This document shows, piece by piece, positions 1 through 7,488 of a stretch of DNA of 64,000 bases (position 1 is its first letter; every line of letters begins with the position of its first letter). Source of the DNA: an uncultured Burkholderiales bacterium (lineage in GTDB: Bacteria > Pseudomonadota > Gammaproteobacteria > Burkholderiales > Burkholderiaceae_C); contig CAISMH010000003.1 in the NCBI GenBank assembly GCA_903886485.1, positions 1 to 64,000 on the forward strand, given 5' to 3'. Position numbers and translations under genes: made by a program. The notes below the pieces were generated by a model that saw nothing but the letters and a program-made list of their open reading frames with translations, ran no database searches and was not told the origin of the DNA.

Positions 1-699
1 AGTGAATTGAATGTTGAAGTCCACATGGCCAATTCGCACGATGATTGCTAAGTAGCCATTTGATTCGCCTGGATGAAAACGACGATCTGCCGTGCCGTGA
101 AAATCTCGCCAGGTGAATCCATTGCTAGACAACGATTGCTTTAAAAGTGCAAGGAGTTCGTAAGCACCAGACTCAGATAGTCCTTGGACTTTTGCATCTC
201 GGAAGGTGTTGTCACGCACACCTTTATCTTCCTCAAGATCAATACCGGGTTTGATGGGAGCAACCCCTTCCAATTTGATTTTTTTGAATTCTGCAAGTGT
301 TCGGATGAATTTGCTACCGTGGCCACTTGCGACGTTTGTAAGGTTATCGTATCCAAACATGAAGTGAATCAACGTGGCTTCAACAGCAAAAGCTTCTTCT
401 TCAGTTTCGTAGCGACCAATGATGATGCCAATTGGTTCTAAGTTTGCATCTTTAATGCTGTTGATTTTTTCGAGCTTGGCGCTCATAGTTATCTCTTCTG
501 CTAAGCATTTTTGGTCTGCTTCACGACGAAGTCTCTCCGCTTCTAAGTTGTGCTGTAGCAATCTGTTGCCAGTGCCTTTGCCAACGTAGAAAGGTTCGTT
601 GTTTTCAAGTGGATTGAGCAGGACATAGACGTAGTACGGCAAAAGTGGTTCGCTTGAGGAGGGCTCAGGCTTTAGATCGTTTTTGTTTGAGTGTTTCAT
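1..699 (-). CDS. GIY-YIG domain protein, C-terminus beyond the window
   Basis: The frame is open for 233 codons from the ATG at 699 to the window edge, with no stop, so the 3' end is missing. Residues about 20-50 contain YYVYVLLNP and then FYVGKGTGNRLLQH. This fits the GIY-YIG nuclease fold, with a Tyr pair, the FYVGKG variant of YIG and the conserved Arg. It most resembles the COG3680-type (LEM-3-like) subgroup, where the domain is N-terminal. The remainder is rich in charged residues and I do not recognise it. Function is probably DNA cleavage or binding, but no substrate can be named. It is transcribed away from the neighbouring island genes. Confidence 0.75.
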   Translation of the reverse strand, partial: MKHSNKNDLKPEPSSSEPLLPYYVYVLLNPLENNEPFYVGKGTGNRLLQHNLEAERLRREADQKCLAEEITMSAKLEKINSIKDANLEPIGIIIGRYETEEEAFAVEATLIHFMFGYDNLTNVASGHGSKFIRTLAEFKKIKLEGVAPIKPGIDLEEDKGVRDNTFRDAKVQGLSESGAYELLALLKQSLSSNGFTWRDFHGTADRRFHPGESNGYLAIIVRIGHVDFNIQFT

Positions 700-757
700 T
701 TGTGAATCTTATTTATGCTGGTTATGTCATCAAATTAAATGAATTTTAAATTGATAT

Positions 758-778
758 AAAGAATTTAGTTGTCTCTAT
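758..778 (+). promoter_or_regulatory. Degenerate copy of the recurring island palindrome
   Basis: AAAGA at 758-762 is followed by TTGTCTCTAT at 769-778, matching the right half and the trailing TAT of the better copies at 1092 and 5468. It lies 35 bases before the start codon at 813, between that gene and the divergent GIY-YIG gene. The left half is imperfect, so this is a weaker member of the set. Confidence 0.4.
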
Positions 779-812
779 CCATGTTTATATTTCAAGTTCT
801 TAAGGAGAAAAT

Positions 813-1070
813 ATGTCAAACAATGATGTTGAAGAGCAAATCATCCCCATCTACGCCGATGACACTGAAATCGGCATACAGCTTGAGTACGACTACGTGT
901 CCTCAAAGTTTGGTGCGTACGGCGAGGGATGGACCTTGGTCAAGCAACGTGTGAAGGGTGTTGAGCAATCTGACGGATCTGAGTTAATGCTAGACACACT
1001 TTTTATTCGTCTTTCAGATGGATCAGAGCGAGCGATCAACTTTGACATTACATCCTTCTACGGTAAGTGA
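813..1070 (+). CDS. Hypothetical protein, 85 aa
   Basis: A good ribosome site (AAGGAG) precedes the ATG by a normal distance. The product is small and acidic, with no signal peptide, membrane segment or recognisable motif. It looks like a compact beta-rich protein (repeated LFIRLSDGSER and IQLEYDY-type strands), but no family can be assigned. It is followed 76 bases later by another small gene that has its own palindromic site, so the two are probably separate transcription units. Confidence 0.6.
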   Translation: MSNNDVEEQIIPIYADDTEIGIQLEYDYVSSKFGAYGEGWTLVKQRVKGVEQSDGSELMLDTLFIRLSDGSERAINFDITSFYGK

Positions 1071-1091
1071 TGGTCGGTGAAGAAAAATATT

Positions 1092-1110
1092 GAAGACAGT
1101 TATTGTCTTC
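1092..1110 (+). promoter_or_regulatory. Perfect palindrome GAAGACA-N5-TGTCTTC upstream of 1147
   Basis: The 7-base arms are perfectly complementary around a 5-base spacer (GTTAT). TTGTCT inside the right arm is followed 16 bases later by TATAAG, so it could also be a -35 element with its -10. The same design is seen at 5468-5486 and, less perfectly, before other island genes. It probably binds a dimeric regulator. Confidence 0.6.
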
Positions 1111-1146
1111 ATAAGCGGGTAGTCTATAAGCTTTCAAGGAGAGCTT

Positions 1147-1392
1147 ATGGCGACAAAGCGTGTGAGTGAGTTGGTTTCTCGTTCTTATGGTGTAGCAGCG
1201 AATCTGATGTGGGAGTACTACATTGCCAATAAGGCAATACTCAAATCAGACATACGCGAATATCGCGAATTTATTGTGCAAGAGCTAATGACTGGCAAGA
1301 AAGTGGAAGATGTTTTCGCTCCATTTGTCCTGCCGATTGATGTCATAAATGCCATGCTTAAGCAAGCGCAAAAGTTAAATAAAGCTAAGTAA
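1147..1392 (+). CDS. Hypothetical protein, 81 aa, paralogue of the C-terminus of 4823-5410
   Basis: AAGGAGAG lies directly upstream of the ATG. The protein is mostly helical and charged, without a signal or membrane segment. Its segment from WEYYIANKA through to TGKKVEDVFAPFV aligns by eye, without gaps, with WAYYLSNKA through to TGISTQEAFAPYA at the end of the 195-residue protein encoded at 4823-5410. The two therefore share a small domain of about 50 residues, probably a protein-interaction or DNA-related helical module. Function is unknown. Confidence 0.65.
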   Translation: MATKRVSELVSRSYGVAANLMWEYYIANKAILKSDIREYREFIVQELMTGKKVEDVFAPFVLPIDVINAMLKQAQKLNKAK

Positions 1393-1398
1393 GCAAAA

Positions 1399-1426
1399 AC
1401 GCCTGCAGCTCTTTAGCTGCAGGCGT
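1399..1426. terminator. Strong hairpin, U-tract on the minus strand
   Basis: Perfect 12-base arms (1399-1410 and 1415-1426) enclose a 4-base loop just after the gene ending at 1392. Five A residues precede the stem, so the classic U-tract occurs only for minus-strand transcripts. On the plus strand it would act only as an end-of-transcript hairpin. Confidence 0.6.
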
Positions 1427-1448
1427 TGACTTGAATAAAGTTTTCCAT

Positions 1449-1799
1449 ATGTACGGATATTTAAAACAAATCATCTGGGGCATTGCACTGTGCTTGTTGG
1501 GCGGTATTGCACACGCAGCAACCACAAGTGAAAACCCGCACGAAGCATTTCGTATCACCAAGGTTCATTCGTCAAATATTGCACTCACGCTGATCACGAG
1601 CAAAAACGTTCAAGCAACGTGTGACGCTGAGAGTAAAAAGCGAGGTCTAGGAGGCTTCTTGGAGTCAGTGGAGGCGTGTTCGTTCTGGGATCGAAGTGCG
1701 TTGAACAACAAGTGCACGATTGTTTTGCCTGAGGTAACCAACTTCCACACGATCGGTCATGAGATGCGGCATTGCTTCCAGGGTAATTGGCACAAGTAA
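1449..1799 (+). CDS. Small exported protein with HExxH zinc motif
   Basis: A TTG at 1431 is in frame, but the ATG at 1449 gives a normal Sec signal peptide: a short N-region, a hydrophobic stretch IIWGIALCLLGGI, and cleavage near AHA-ATT around residue 24. The mature part is about 92 residues with four cysteines (58, 77, 89, 109). It ends in GHEMRHCFQGNWHK, where H104, E105 and H108 form HExxH and H115 could be a third ligand. This is the signature of a small periplasmic zinc metallopeptidase or zinc-binding protein. Substrate is unknown. The motif lies almost at the C-terminus, which is unusual for a complete peptidase domain. Confidence 0.65.
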   Translation: MYGYLKQIIWGIALCLLGGIAHAATTSENPHEAFRITKVHSSNIALTLITSKNVQATCDAESKKRGLGGFLESVEACSFWDRSALNNKCTIVLPEVTNFHTIGHEMRHCFQGNWHK

Positions 1800-1832
1800 G
1801 TTGAACTCGTGTGCTCTAAGAAATTTTATTAA

Positions 1833-1853
1833 AGATGAATAAATTCTTCATCT
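1833..1853 (+). promoter_or_regulatory. Palindrome AGATGAA-N7-TTCATCT upstream of 1891
   Basis: Perfect 7-base arms (1833-1839 and 1847-1853) lie 38 bases before the start at 1891. The surrounding AT-rich AAAGA and TTCTTCATCTA pattern resembles the AAAGACA/TGTCTTT sites of other island genes but has a different core and a longer spacer. It is either a divergent copy or a separate operator. Confidence 0.4.
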
Positions 1854-1890
1854 AGAGAAAAAATTCTTTCTATCAAATCAAAGGATTGTT

Positions 1891-2367
1891 ATGCGCACAG
1901 ATATGCACAAAGTCATTGTTGAGCGTCCTCGTGTGGCGCACTACGGTTCGTGGGTGCCAGCTGATGCGCTGAAGCGAACACGTAATGTCTATCGTCGAGC
2001 CAAGCAATTTAAGTTGCTTGAGGATAACGATGTGGCTGATGATTTCTGCGGCAATAAGTTGCCCATGAAAAGCAAGCGGCTTGGGCATCGCGTCAAGATG
2101 TTCAATGAAAACTTGAAGCCACTGTGGCGTTTTCTTGCAAAACGTGTGGGACAGCCTTGGGATCAGGTGTATTCGGAGATTTGCCAATCTCTCAAAGGAA
2201 GTCCCACTTTGAAGCAGCACGTTTTGTTGCATGTTTTATTTGATGTACAGGTTCATACGGTGATGGGTCAACATGATCGCGTACTGAGTGGTGATGGCTT
2301 TCAAAGCTTTTGTGATACAGGTCGCACTTTCTATGTGCATCCCCATACGCGGATTTTGTGTCGCTGA
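1891..2367 (+). CDS. Conserved hypothetical protein, 158 aa
   Basis: AAAGGA precedes the ATG. The protein begins MRTDMHKVIVERPR and ends FYVHPHTRILCR. This pattern recalls a family of proteins of unknown function that share a KVIVERPR-type start and a VDP-x-TGLL-type end, but that recollection is unaided by any search. The middle is basic and helical (KRLGHRVKMFNENLKPLWRF and so on), with no signal or membrane segment. It is soluble and possibly nucleic-acid associated, but nothing firmer can be said. Confidence 0.65.
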   Translation: MRTDMHKVIVERPRVAHYGSWVPADALKRTRNVYRRAKQFKLLEDNDVADDFCGNKLPMKSKRLGHRVKMFNENLKPLWRFLAKRVGQPWDQVYSEICQSLKGSPTLKQHVLLHVLFDVQVHTVMGQHDRVLSGDGFQSFCDTGRTFYVHPHTRILCR

Positions 2368-2417
2368 ACTCGTTAGGTGGCTAGGCCGAGTCTTGATAAT
2401 TTTTTACAGGAGCAAAT

Positions 2418-3074
2418 ATGAAAACTTCATGGGTGATGTTGGCCGCTGTGCTGACTTTGGTTGGATGCTCATCGACTAAAAATAAAGCGGAGCAACCAAA
2501 TTCGGTCTCTGAAGCTATTGGGTCACAAAAATTGAGCTCTAACTTTAAACGTCAGGGCGTCAAACTCGAATGGGAGTGCAGTTGGGGAACTGGGTGGGCC
2601 GAGGCCACTTGCTCCAAAGGAACCATCAAAGCCATTGAGGTGACGGCTTATGCGCCATCTTTTGGTAATAGTGAAGCCAACCGTGAGGTTGCATTTGGCG
2701 TGGCTCATGACATGGCCTTAGTCAAGCTCAACCGATTTCTCAATGATGAGGTGACCTCAAGCCGAGTCATGAAGACGCTGACGAAGAGCGTAGAAAAAGC
2801 CAATGACAAGCTGAAGTCAAAGATTCAGACGCAGGAAGTCGTGAGCGTGAGCGACGATGAGTCCTATCCTGATTCGAATGTGGCTACACGCGAAAACATC
2901 AACGAAGTTGTGCGCACCGTGACCGAGAGCATTCGCACGCAATCGGGTGGAATTTTGAAGGGGGTTCGCTCAATCGATGAGTTGATTGTCGATCGACAAA
3001 CTGTTGCAGTCACAGTCCGTTGGGATAAAGACAGTGCCAAAGCTGTTCAAGAGATTCGTACGCGAATTCGCTAA
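2418..3074 (+). CDS. Lipoprotein, 218 aa
   Basis: AGGAG lies before the ATG. The N-terminus is a type II signal peptide with lipobox LVGC, so Cys17 would be lipidated. The body has an early CSWGTGWAEATC segment with two cysteines, then a long helical region, then a basic beta-rich end. The general layout resembles LPP20-like outer-membrane lipoproteins, but similarity is weak. The next gene is also a lipoprotein and overlaps its 3' end, so the two are translationally coupled and probably work together in the envelope. Confidence 0.65.
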   Translation: MKTSWVMLAAVLTLVGCSSTKNKAEQPNSVSEAIGSQKLSSNFKRQGVKLEWECSWGTGWAEATCSKGTIKAIEVTAYAPSFGNSEANREVAFGVAHDMALVKLNRFLNDEVTSSRVMKTLTKSVEKANDKLKSKIQTQEVVSVSDDESYPDSNVATRENINEVVRTVTESIRTQSGGILKGVRSIDELIVDRQTVAVTVRWDKDSAKAVQEIRTRIR

Positions 3075-4086
3075 ATGGTCATGGCTTGCCCTGTTGATTG
3101 CCGCGATGGGTATGACGCAGGGGTGTTCGACCTCGCAACCGAATCCGAGTGCACGTATGGCACCTATACGGAGCACTGGTATCGGTGTGTCGTTAGAAGA
3201 CGCCAAGCTGCAGGCTTTTAAACAAGCGATTGAAAACCGTATCGGTGTTTTGGTACTGAGTGATCGTGAGATTCAAAACTATCGCTTGCTCAAAGATGAG
3301 ATCTTGACTTACAGCGCTGGGTACATCGACGACTACAACATTGTGAAACAAGAAAAAATTGGCGCAAAGTGGGTTGTCGTGGCCGATGTATGGGTTTCGT
3401 CTAGCAAGTTGACGGGGCGGATCATTTCTTCGACTAATTCTGATGGACGCATTAATGGCAAAAAAGCCTCGGACAGCTTTAGCTCATTTGTGAGGCAAAA
3501 AGAGCAAGCCGATCGTTTGTCCGAAAAGGTGTTGATGGCTTTCCCATCCAACGCATTGATGCCCAAGTTCTCGCGTTCAGAAATCAAATTCGATGCGAAT
3601 AGGAATGCGAAGTTGTTGATTTACTTTCAAACTAATTGGAATAAGTCGTATTTGGACTCAGTGCGTGAGTTGCTATCTTTGATTCAAGACGGGGGAGATG
3701 GTGGCCAAGCCAGATATGTCCAAGTGCTGTATCAGCAAGAAGAGTCCGATTGGTTTCCAAGTCGCGATCGATTCAAGGTTTCAGATGTGCAATTGCATCA
3801 TCGATTTGCGACTCAGTTTTCCAACGATCGCATTGCCATTCGACTCAGGCTTAAAGGTGGCGTGAAGACCGTTCATGAAGATTGCTGGGGTGTACCAGAT
3901 TCGTATGTTCGGCATGACCCTTGGGGGAATATCAGCATTTTGGGGCAGGTGCGCTATGAGAGCGTGATCACATTGACGATTCCCTATCGATCTGATGCTC
4001 AGCGGGTTTTGGAAGCTTCCAACAACGTGGAGTTGCGGTATGTGGATTCAAGTCAATGTCAACGCAATGCAAGAGGCCGTATTTAG
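3034..4086 (+). CDS. Lipoprotein with LPP20/FlgT-like N-terminal domain
   Basis: The longest frame starts at 2986, deep inside the preceding gene. The GTG at 3034 gives a much better lipoprotein signal (basic start MPKLFKRFVREFAK, hydrophobic WLALLIAAMG, lipobox TQGC), so I choose it, with a 41-base overlap. After the Cys, SLEDAKLQAFKQAIENRIG and then YRLLKDEILTYSAGYIDDY followed by VVVADVWV match the pattern of the domain seen in FlgT and LPP20-like lipoproteins, in which an A/DA helix is followed by GYI and a beta strand. The remaining 200 residues are unrecognised. It is likely an envelope partner of the preceding lipoprotein. Confidence 0.65.
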   Translation: MPKLFKRFVREFAKWSWLALLIAAMGMTQGCSTSQPNPSARMAPIRSTGIGVSLEDAKLQAFKQAIENRIGVLVLSDREIQNYRLLKDEILTYSAGYIDDYNIVKQEKIGAKWVVVADVWVSSSKLTGRIISSTNSDGRINGKKASDSFSSFVRQKEQADRLSEKVLMAFPSNALMPKFSRSEIKFDANRNAKLLIYFQTNWNKSYLDSVRELLSLIQDGGDGGQARYVQVLYQQEESDWFPSRDRFKVSDVQLHHRFATQFSNDRIAIRLRLKGGVKTVHEDCWGVPDSYVRHDPWGNISILGQVRYESVITLTIPYRSDAQRVLEASNNVELRYVDSSQCQRNARGRI

Positions 4087-4094
4087 GAGGTCCT

Positions 4095-4328
4095 ATGACA
4101 GATAAAGTAAGTACGCAAATTTCGACCAATGGTCTTCGCTACGTAAATAAACCAAGTGGCTCCCCCTTTGGTACATCCGGAACAGAAAGAGCAACGATGA
4201 GTTGCTTTAAGTGCGGTCTGCATAAGCCTAGAGCACTGGGGATGTACAAACGATACTTGAATCAGAGCATGTTTGTGTGTGGCGAGTGTTCTGCACCTAA
4301 GGTTTCCAAAGTGAAGATTGCCAAATGA
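4095..4328 (+). CDS. Small zinc-ribbon protein, 77 aa
   Basis: TAGGAGGT is an almost perfect ribosome site for the ATG at 4095; an in-frame upstream start would lie inside the previous gene. Two CxxC pairs (CFKCG and CGEC, about 33 residues apart) form a zinc ribbon. The C-terminus is lysine-rich (KVSKVKIAK), as in small nucleic-acid-binding proteins. It is similar in style to the zinc-ribbon protein at 14608-14952. Role unknown. Confidence 0.65.
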   Translation: MTDKVSTQISTNGLRYVNKPSGSPFGTSGTERATMSCFKCGLHKPRALGMYKRYLNQSMFVCGECSAPKVSKVKIAK

Positions 4329-4340
4329 TGGGGCAGCCTC

Positions 4341-4748
4341 ATGCTGAATAAACCAAATCAACCGATCTATTTGATGCTGTCAGTCGATGAGATTCGAGCC
4401 AGGATGAGGCAGATGGACAATGTCAGAGCTTTTTATGTGATGAACGAGTACGTTCGCCTGACTGAGCCTCTGCACTACCTGATGCGTTACAGCGATAGTG
4501 AATGGCTGTTTGACTGGTTAGCTAAGGATTTGATGGATGACACGCCGTATTTGATGCATCTAAACATCTATATGGTGCTCACAAGTGGTGTGGCTCGCAT
4601 CTGGTCTGAGTGTGAGCATGAAGCGCGGCGATCAGAATCCAGCTTATCTAGGGTGAGCTTTCCTGTTCCTACATTGTCTATACGTGCTGCTTGCGAAACA
4701 AATTTTTGGCACTTGTCAGTGCATCCATCTGATTTGTCTATGTCCTAG
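4341..4748 (+). CDS. Hypothetical protein, 135 aa
   Basis: Twelve bases separate it from the zinc-ribbon gene, so the two may be one operon. The ribosome site is weak (GGGGCAG). The first 90 residues form a coherent helical, acidic protein (for example VDEIRARMRQMDN and LFDWLAKDLMDD). The last 40 are serine-rich and less convincing. No family is recognised. It ends just before a minus-strand terminator. Confidence 0.5.
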   Translation: MLNKPNQPIYLMLSVDEIRARMRQMDNVRAFYVMNEYVRLTEPLHYLMRYSDSEWLFDWLAKDLMDDTPYLMHLNIYMVLTSGVARIWSECEHEARRSESSLSRVSFPVPTLSIRAACETNFWHLSVHPSDLSMS

Positions 4749-4765
4749 ATTTTTTCAGAATATAA

Positions 4766-4804
4766 AAAAACCCACGGGTTTCGCGACGAAGTTCCCGTGG
4801 GGTT
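4766..4804 (-). terminator. Rho-independent terminator of the 4823-5410 gene
   Basis: The arms AACCCACGGG (4769-4778) and CCCGTGGGGTT (4794-4804) pair. On the minus strand the hairpin is followed by a run of seven U, ideally placed 20 bases after the stop at 4823. Confidence 0.75.
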
Positions 4805-4822
4805 CGATCAAAGACGAGTTAA

Positions 4823-5410
4823 TCAGGTTTTTGCGTAGGGCGCAAAAGCTTCTTGCGTAGAGATACCTGTGCAGAGAAGTTTGGCAATTTTTTCAATGCT
4901 GTTGCGCGCCTCTGCGCTAAGTTTGGCTTTGTTGCTCAAGTAGTAGGCCCAGGCGATGTCCAAGGCGCGTTCCATTTTCATGCGTACTTTACGAATGCGC
5001 TTGGTTGCATTCGCAGTTTTTGCGTCGGAGATGAAGTCCCAGAACTTAGGTTGCTCCTTGGACCAGTCGAACTCATGGCAGCGTTGACGCTCAAGAGGGC
5101 AATCATGTGTAGTGGCAATGCCTTTGCCGCATTCGCCTTTGTGCTGCTTGACCACCAAGGTCGAAATACGGGGCAGGCCATTGGCTTCGGCAAAGTGATA
5201 GAGGACGCCCAAGACGTCGCCAGAGCGCACAGGAATCATGTTTTGCATGATCACATCATTGGGGTGCAGTGCCTTTGCTTTTTCAATGAGCTCACTGTAT
5301 GTGATGACTGTTTTGTCTTTTGCGACTTGCAACAAGATGGGGTAATACAAGCTGGCGATGTGCAGCTGGGTATCGGTGGCACCGAAGGCGAGGGCAGGGG
5401 TCGCGGTCAT
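4823..5410 (-). CDS. Hypothetical two-domain protein, 195 aa
   Basis: AAGGAG stands 8 bases before the ATG, and a terminator follows on the same strand, so this is the real gene rather than the similar-length antisense frame. Residues 1-120 contain TYSELIEKAKAL, SGDVLGVLYHFAEANGLP and STLVVKQHKGECGKGI. These resemble a family found in mobile elements, where a TYGE-like helix is followed by a GLPPL-TALVV-GxPG segment; I know no biochemical role for it. Residues 140-195 repeat the domain of the 81-residue protein at 1147-1392. A perfect palindrome lies at 5468-5486 in its promoter region. Confidence 0.7.
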   Translation of the reverse strand: MTATPALAFGATDTQLHIASLYYPILLQVAKDKTVITYSELIEKAKALHPNDVIMQNMIPVRSGDVLGVLYHFAEANGLPRISTLVVKQHKGECGKGIATTHDCPLERQRCHEFDWSKEQPKFWDFISDAKTANATKRIRKVRMKMERALDIAWAYYLSNKAKLSAEARNSIEKIAKLLCTGISTQEAFAPYAKT

Positions 5411-5467
5411 GTTTGAGCTCCTTATGACGATGAATGAACTTTCAATATATGTATTAAATCATCCTAT

Positions 5468-5486
5468 AAAGACAAAATATGTCTTT
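5468..5486 (-). promoter_or_regulatory. Perfect palindrome AAAGACA-N5-TGTCTTT
   Basis: This is the best copy of the recurring island site: 7-base arms, a 5-base AT spacer, and TATAGG directly downstream when read towards the gene at 4823-5410. It lies 58 bases before that start codon, a position suited to overlapping a -35 element. Confidence 0.65.
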
Positions 5487-5632
5487 AATAAAAAACTTCA
5501 AAATAATCGAAAAATTCAACGCATAAACGAGCCGGAGGAGAGGTGGAAGTCGCGATAGGTGCGCACATGCGAAGTGGCTGTTTCGTGCCAAACCGTCCTC
5601 TCCCTGCTTAGGTTTTTTGGTAAAGGCCTAGA

Positions 5633-7039
5633 TTAATGCCGCTGTGCCGTTACTTGGTGCTTATTAACGAGCTTAAGAAAGTCGTCTTTCACCAGTACAG
5701 TTTTTTCATTAAGTGCATCGACCACCATCTCCAATAAGGATTGGTTGGCGCGTAGAAGCTCCAAAACAATACCGAATTGGATTTGTAAATAGGCGCGGAT
5801 GAGTTTTTCTGTGTGCTCGTACTCAGAGTCACTGGGCGTGCCTAAGCAAACCGCCAGATTGGACGATGCACTGATGTCGCTTGAGACATCCATCGAATGT
5901 CCCCATTTGCCAAAAAGAGAACCCGCCATGGATGTGGCAGTTTTCATATCGCCAATCGCGCCACGAGCGCTGGCGTCAAGTGCTCCGAGAATCAAATGCT
6001 CAGCAACACGACCACCTAGGGCCACTCGAATGTTATGTGTGATGTCTTGGTATGAGAGGTCATCGCTGGTGCGCTCATGCGATTCGTAGGCACGAACCAT
6101 GATGCCGTGCGTGCCTCCGCGCTTGATGACGCTGCAGTACTCTGGTGGGGATTGTTCCTTTGAGTCAAGATAGGAAACCAACGCATGCCCCGCTTCATGA
6201 ATGGCGTGGCGGCGACGAATATGAGGAGGGTCAAGGCAATCATCTCCTTCTGCTGTGCCGTATGCCGCAAATTGAACGAGCTCCTTGTACGAAACTTTGT
6301 CTCCCTTGCGCCAAGCTAGACGCTTGATTGATTTTTGAAACAACGAGCGACGACGTTGATCAGAAAACTCATGACGAACCAAACAGCCGACACGTTTGAG
6401 TTCTGAGTGAATCGATTGGTCCATCCATTCCTCACCAGTTTCTTGAACAAATGCGCGTGCGACGTCTTCGTACTCCAGTTCAGGAACTTTGATGCGACGA
6501 TCGAACAGGCCTTCGCGACGAAGCAATGGGTCGAGTTGATTTACTGAGTCGACTGCTGTTACGAAAACAACAGGGTGAAGTGGTGCTTCGTGGTAGAGGT
6601 AGTTGGCAAGCTCTTTGCGAAACCCATAGGCCACATCATCATCGTGCGTAGGGCATTCGGGCCAATCATGGTCCGAGTCATCTTTGGCAAGTCCGTTCTT
6701 GAGCCAAAAACCTGGCTCCAAGTAAATCATCGTGGGGGCATCTTTAGGAACCGCTTTCATCCATTCGCCAAACTGAGTGATGCTGTCGCGGTTAATGATG
6801 TGTAGTTGCATATTGCCCTCTCCCGCAATATGGTGAATCATGTTGCGAATCTCTTCCGTGTCGTGATGCTCAATCAAGACGGCATGACCCAGTACCGCCC
6901 AAGTGTCGGAATTGAAAGAGGTGCTGCTCGCCATCGTGAGCTCTGTCGTCCAGCGCTTGATAGCACTGTTTTCAGGAATGAAACCCCAGAGGCCGCTTGT
7001 GATGGACAGACCTGCAGGCACGGAAAGCTTTTGAAACAT
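5633..7039 (-). CDS. FtsH-like M41 peptidase with a degenerate AAA domain
   Basis: AAGGAG precedes the ATG by 6 bases. Residues 48-240 follow the FtsH AAA layout, including an LLRREGLFDRR segment like the FtsH LLRPGRFDR. The P-loop, however, is replaced by IEHHDTEEI (about 56-64) and the Walker B acidic pair by YLEPG (about 106-110), so ATP hydrolysis is unlikely. Residues 270-470 are an M41 zinc peptidase with HEAGH (H281, E282, H285), GGRVAEHL and GDMKTAT, whose D364 is the expected third ligand, so the peptidase looks intact. No N-terminal membrane segments are visible, unlike FtsH. Length is 468 against about 640 for FtsH. The inference is a soluble peptidase that needs another unfoldase, possibly the dual AAA+ protein at 8389. 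Confidence 0.85.
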   Translation of the reverse strand: MFQKLSVPAGLSITSGLWGFIPENSAIKRWTTELTMASSTSFNSDTWAVLGHAVLIEHHDTEEIRNMIHHIAGEGNMQLHIINRDSITQFGEWMKAVPKDAPTMIYLEPGFWLKNGLAKDDSDHDWPECPTHDDDVAYGFRKELANYLYHEAPLHPVVFVTAVDSVNQLDPLLRREGLFDRRIKVPELEYEDVARAFVQETGEEWMDQSIHSELKRVGCLVRHEFSDQRRRSLFQKSIKRLAWRKGDKVSYKELVQFAAYGTAEGDDCLDPPHIRRRHAIHEAGHALVSYLDSKEQSPPEYCSVIKRGGTHGIMVRAYESHERTSDDLSYQDITHNIRVALGGRVAEHLILGALDASARGAIGDMKTATSMAGSLFGKWGHSMDVSSDISASSNLAVCLGTPSDSEYEHTEKLIRAYLQIQFGIVLELLRANQSLLEMVVDALNEKTVLVKDDFLKLVNKHQVTAQRH

Positions 7040-7488
7040 ATCAACTCCTTATGAATGTGTTTGTATAGAGTACTTGTGTATAGGGAATAAAAATGTCCTT
7101 ACAATTTTTCCTTCCATCTGTTGCAGTGTTGAAGCTTAAAAACTTCGGGATACGAGTCCATGCGTTCTTGTTTTCGAAAAATCGATGGTTCTGCGTAGTA
7201 GGTAAAGCCGCACCTTAAATGTGTTGACGACGAGTCTGAAATGAATGCAAAGGCGCAGGATTTGCATGTTTTTTATGAATGTGAGTCGTTGTAATAGCTA
7301 TGGCTTGGTGTGGCACGCTAGTGGGTAAATTTCGCATCCAGACATATTAGAAATTTGCTGGCTCATGAGGTGAGCCCATGCACGGCTTAATGAAATAAAT
7401 ATTTAACGGCTTTGCAAGGAGCGATGAATACAAAAAAATTCTTTAAAGATGGATATGGTTGATGCTTGAAGAGATCTAGGAGAAGGGT
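7040..7488. other. Intergenic region between divergent genes
   Basis: I found no convincing gene in these 449 bases; the longest sensible reading frames are under 20 codons. It holds the promoters of the FtsH-like gene (leftward) and of the 246-residue protein (rightward). A half-site ATTCTTTAAAG at 7438-7448, resembling the right arm of the recurring palindrome, precedes the latter. The length would allow a small RNA, but I see no terminator-like hairpin to support one. Confidence 0.5.

Noticed and set aside
4853..5416. 187-codon plus-strand frame opposite 4823-5410
   Set aside because: The minus frame has a ribosome site, a terminator and a paralogous domain; the plus frame has none of these.
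7081..7110. Copy of the recurring palindrome before the FtsH-like gene
   Set aside because: AAAAATTGT and GGACAT fragments are present but arms and spacing do not fit, so I do not count it as a site.
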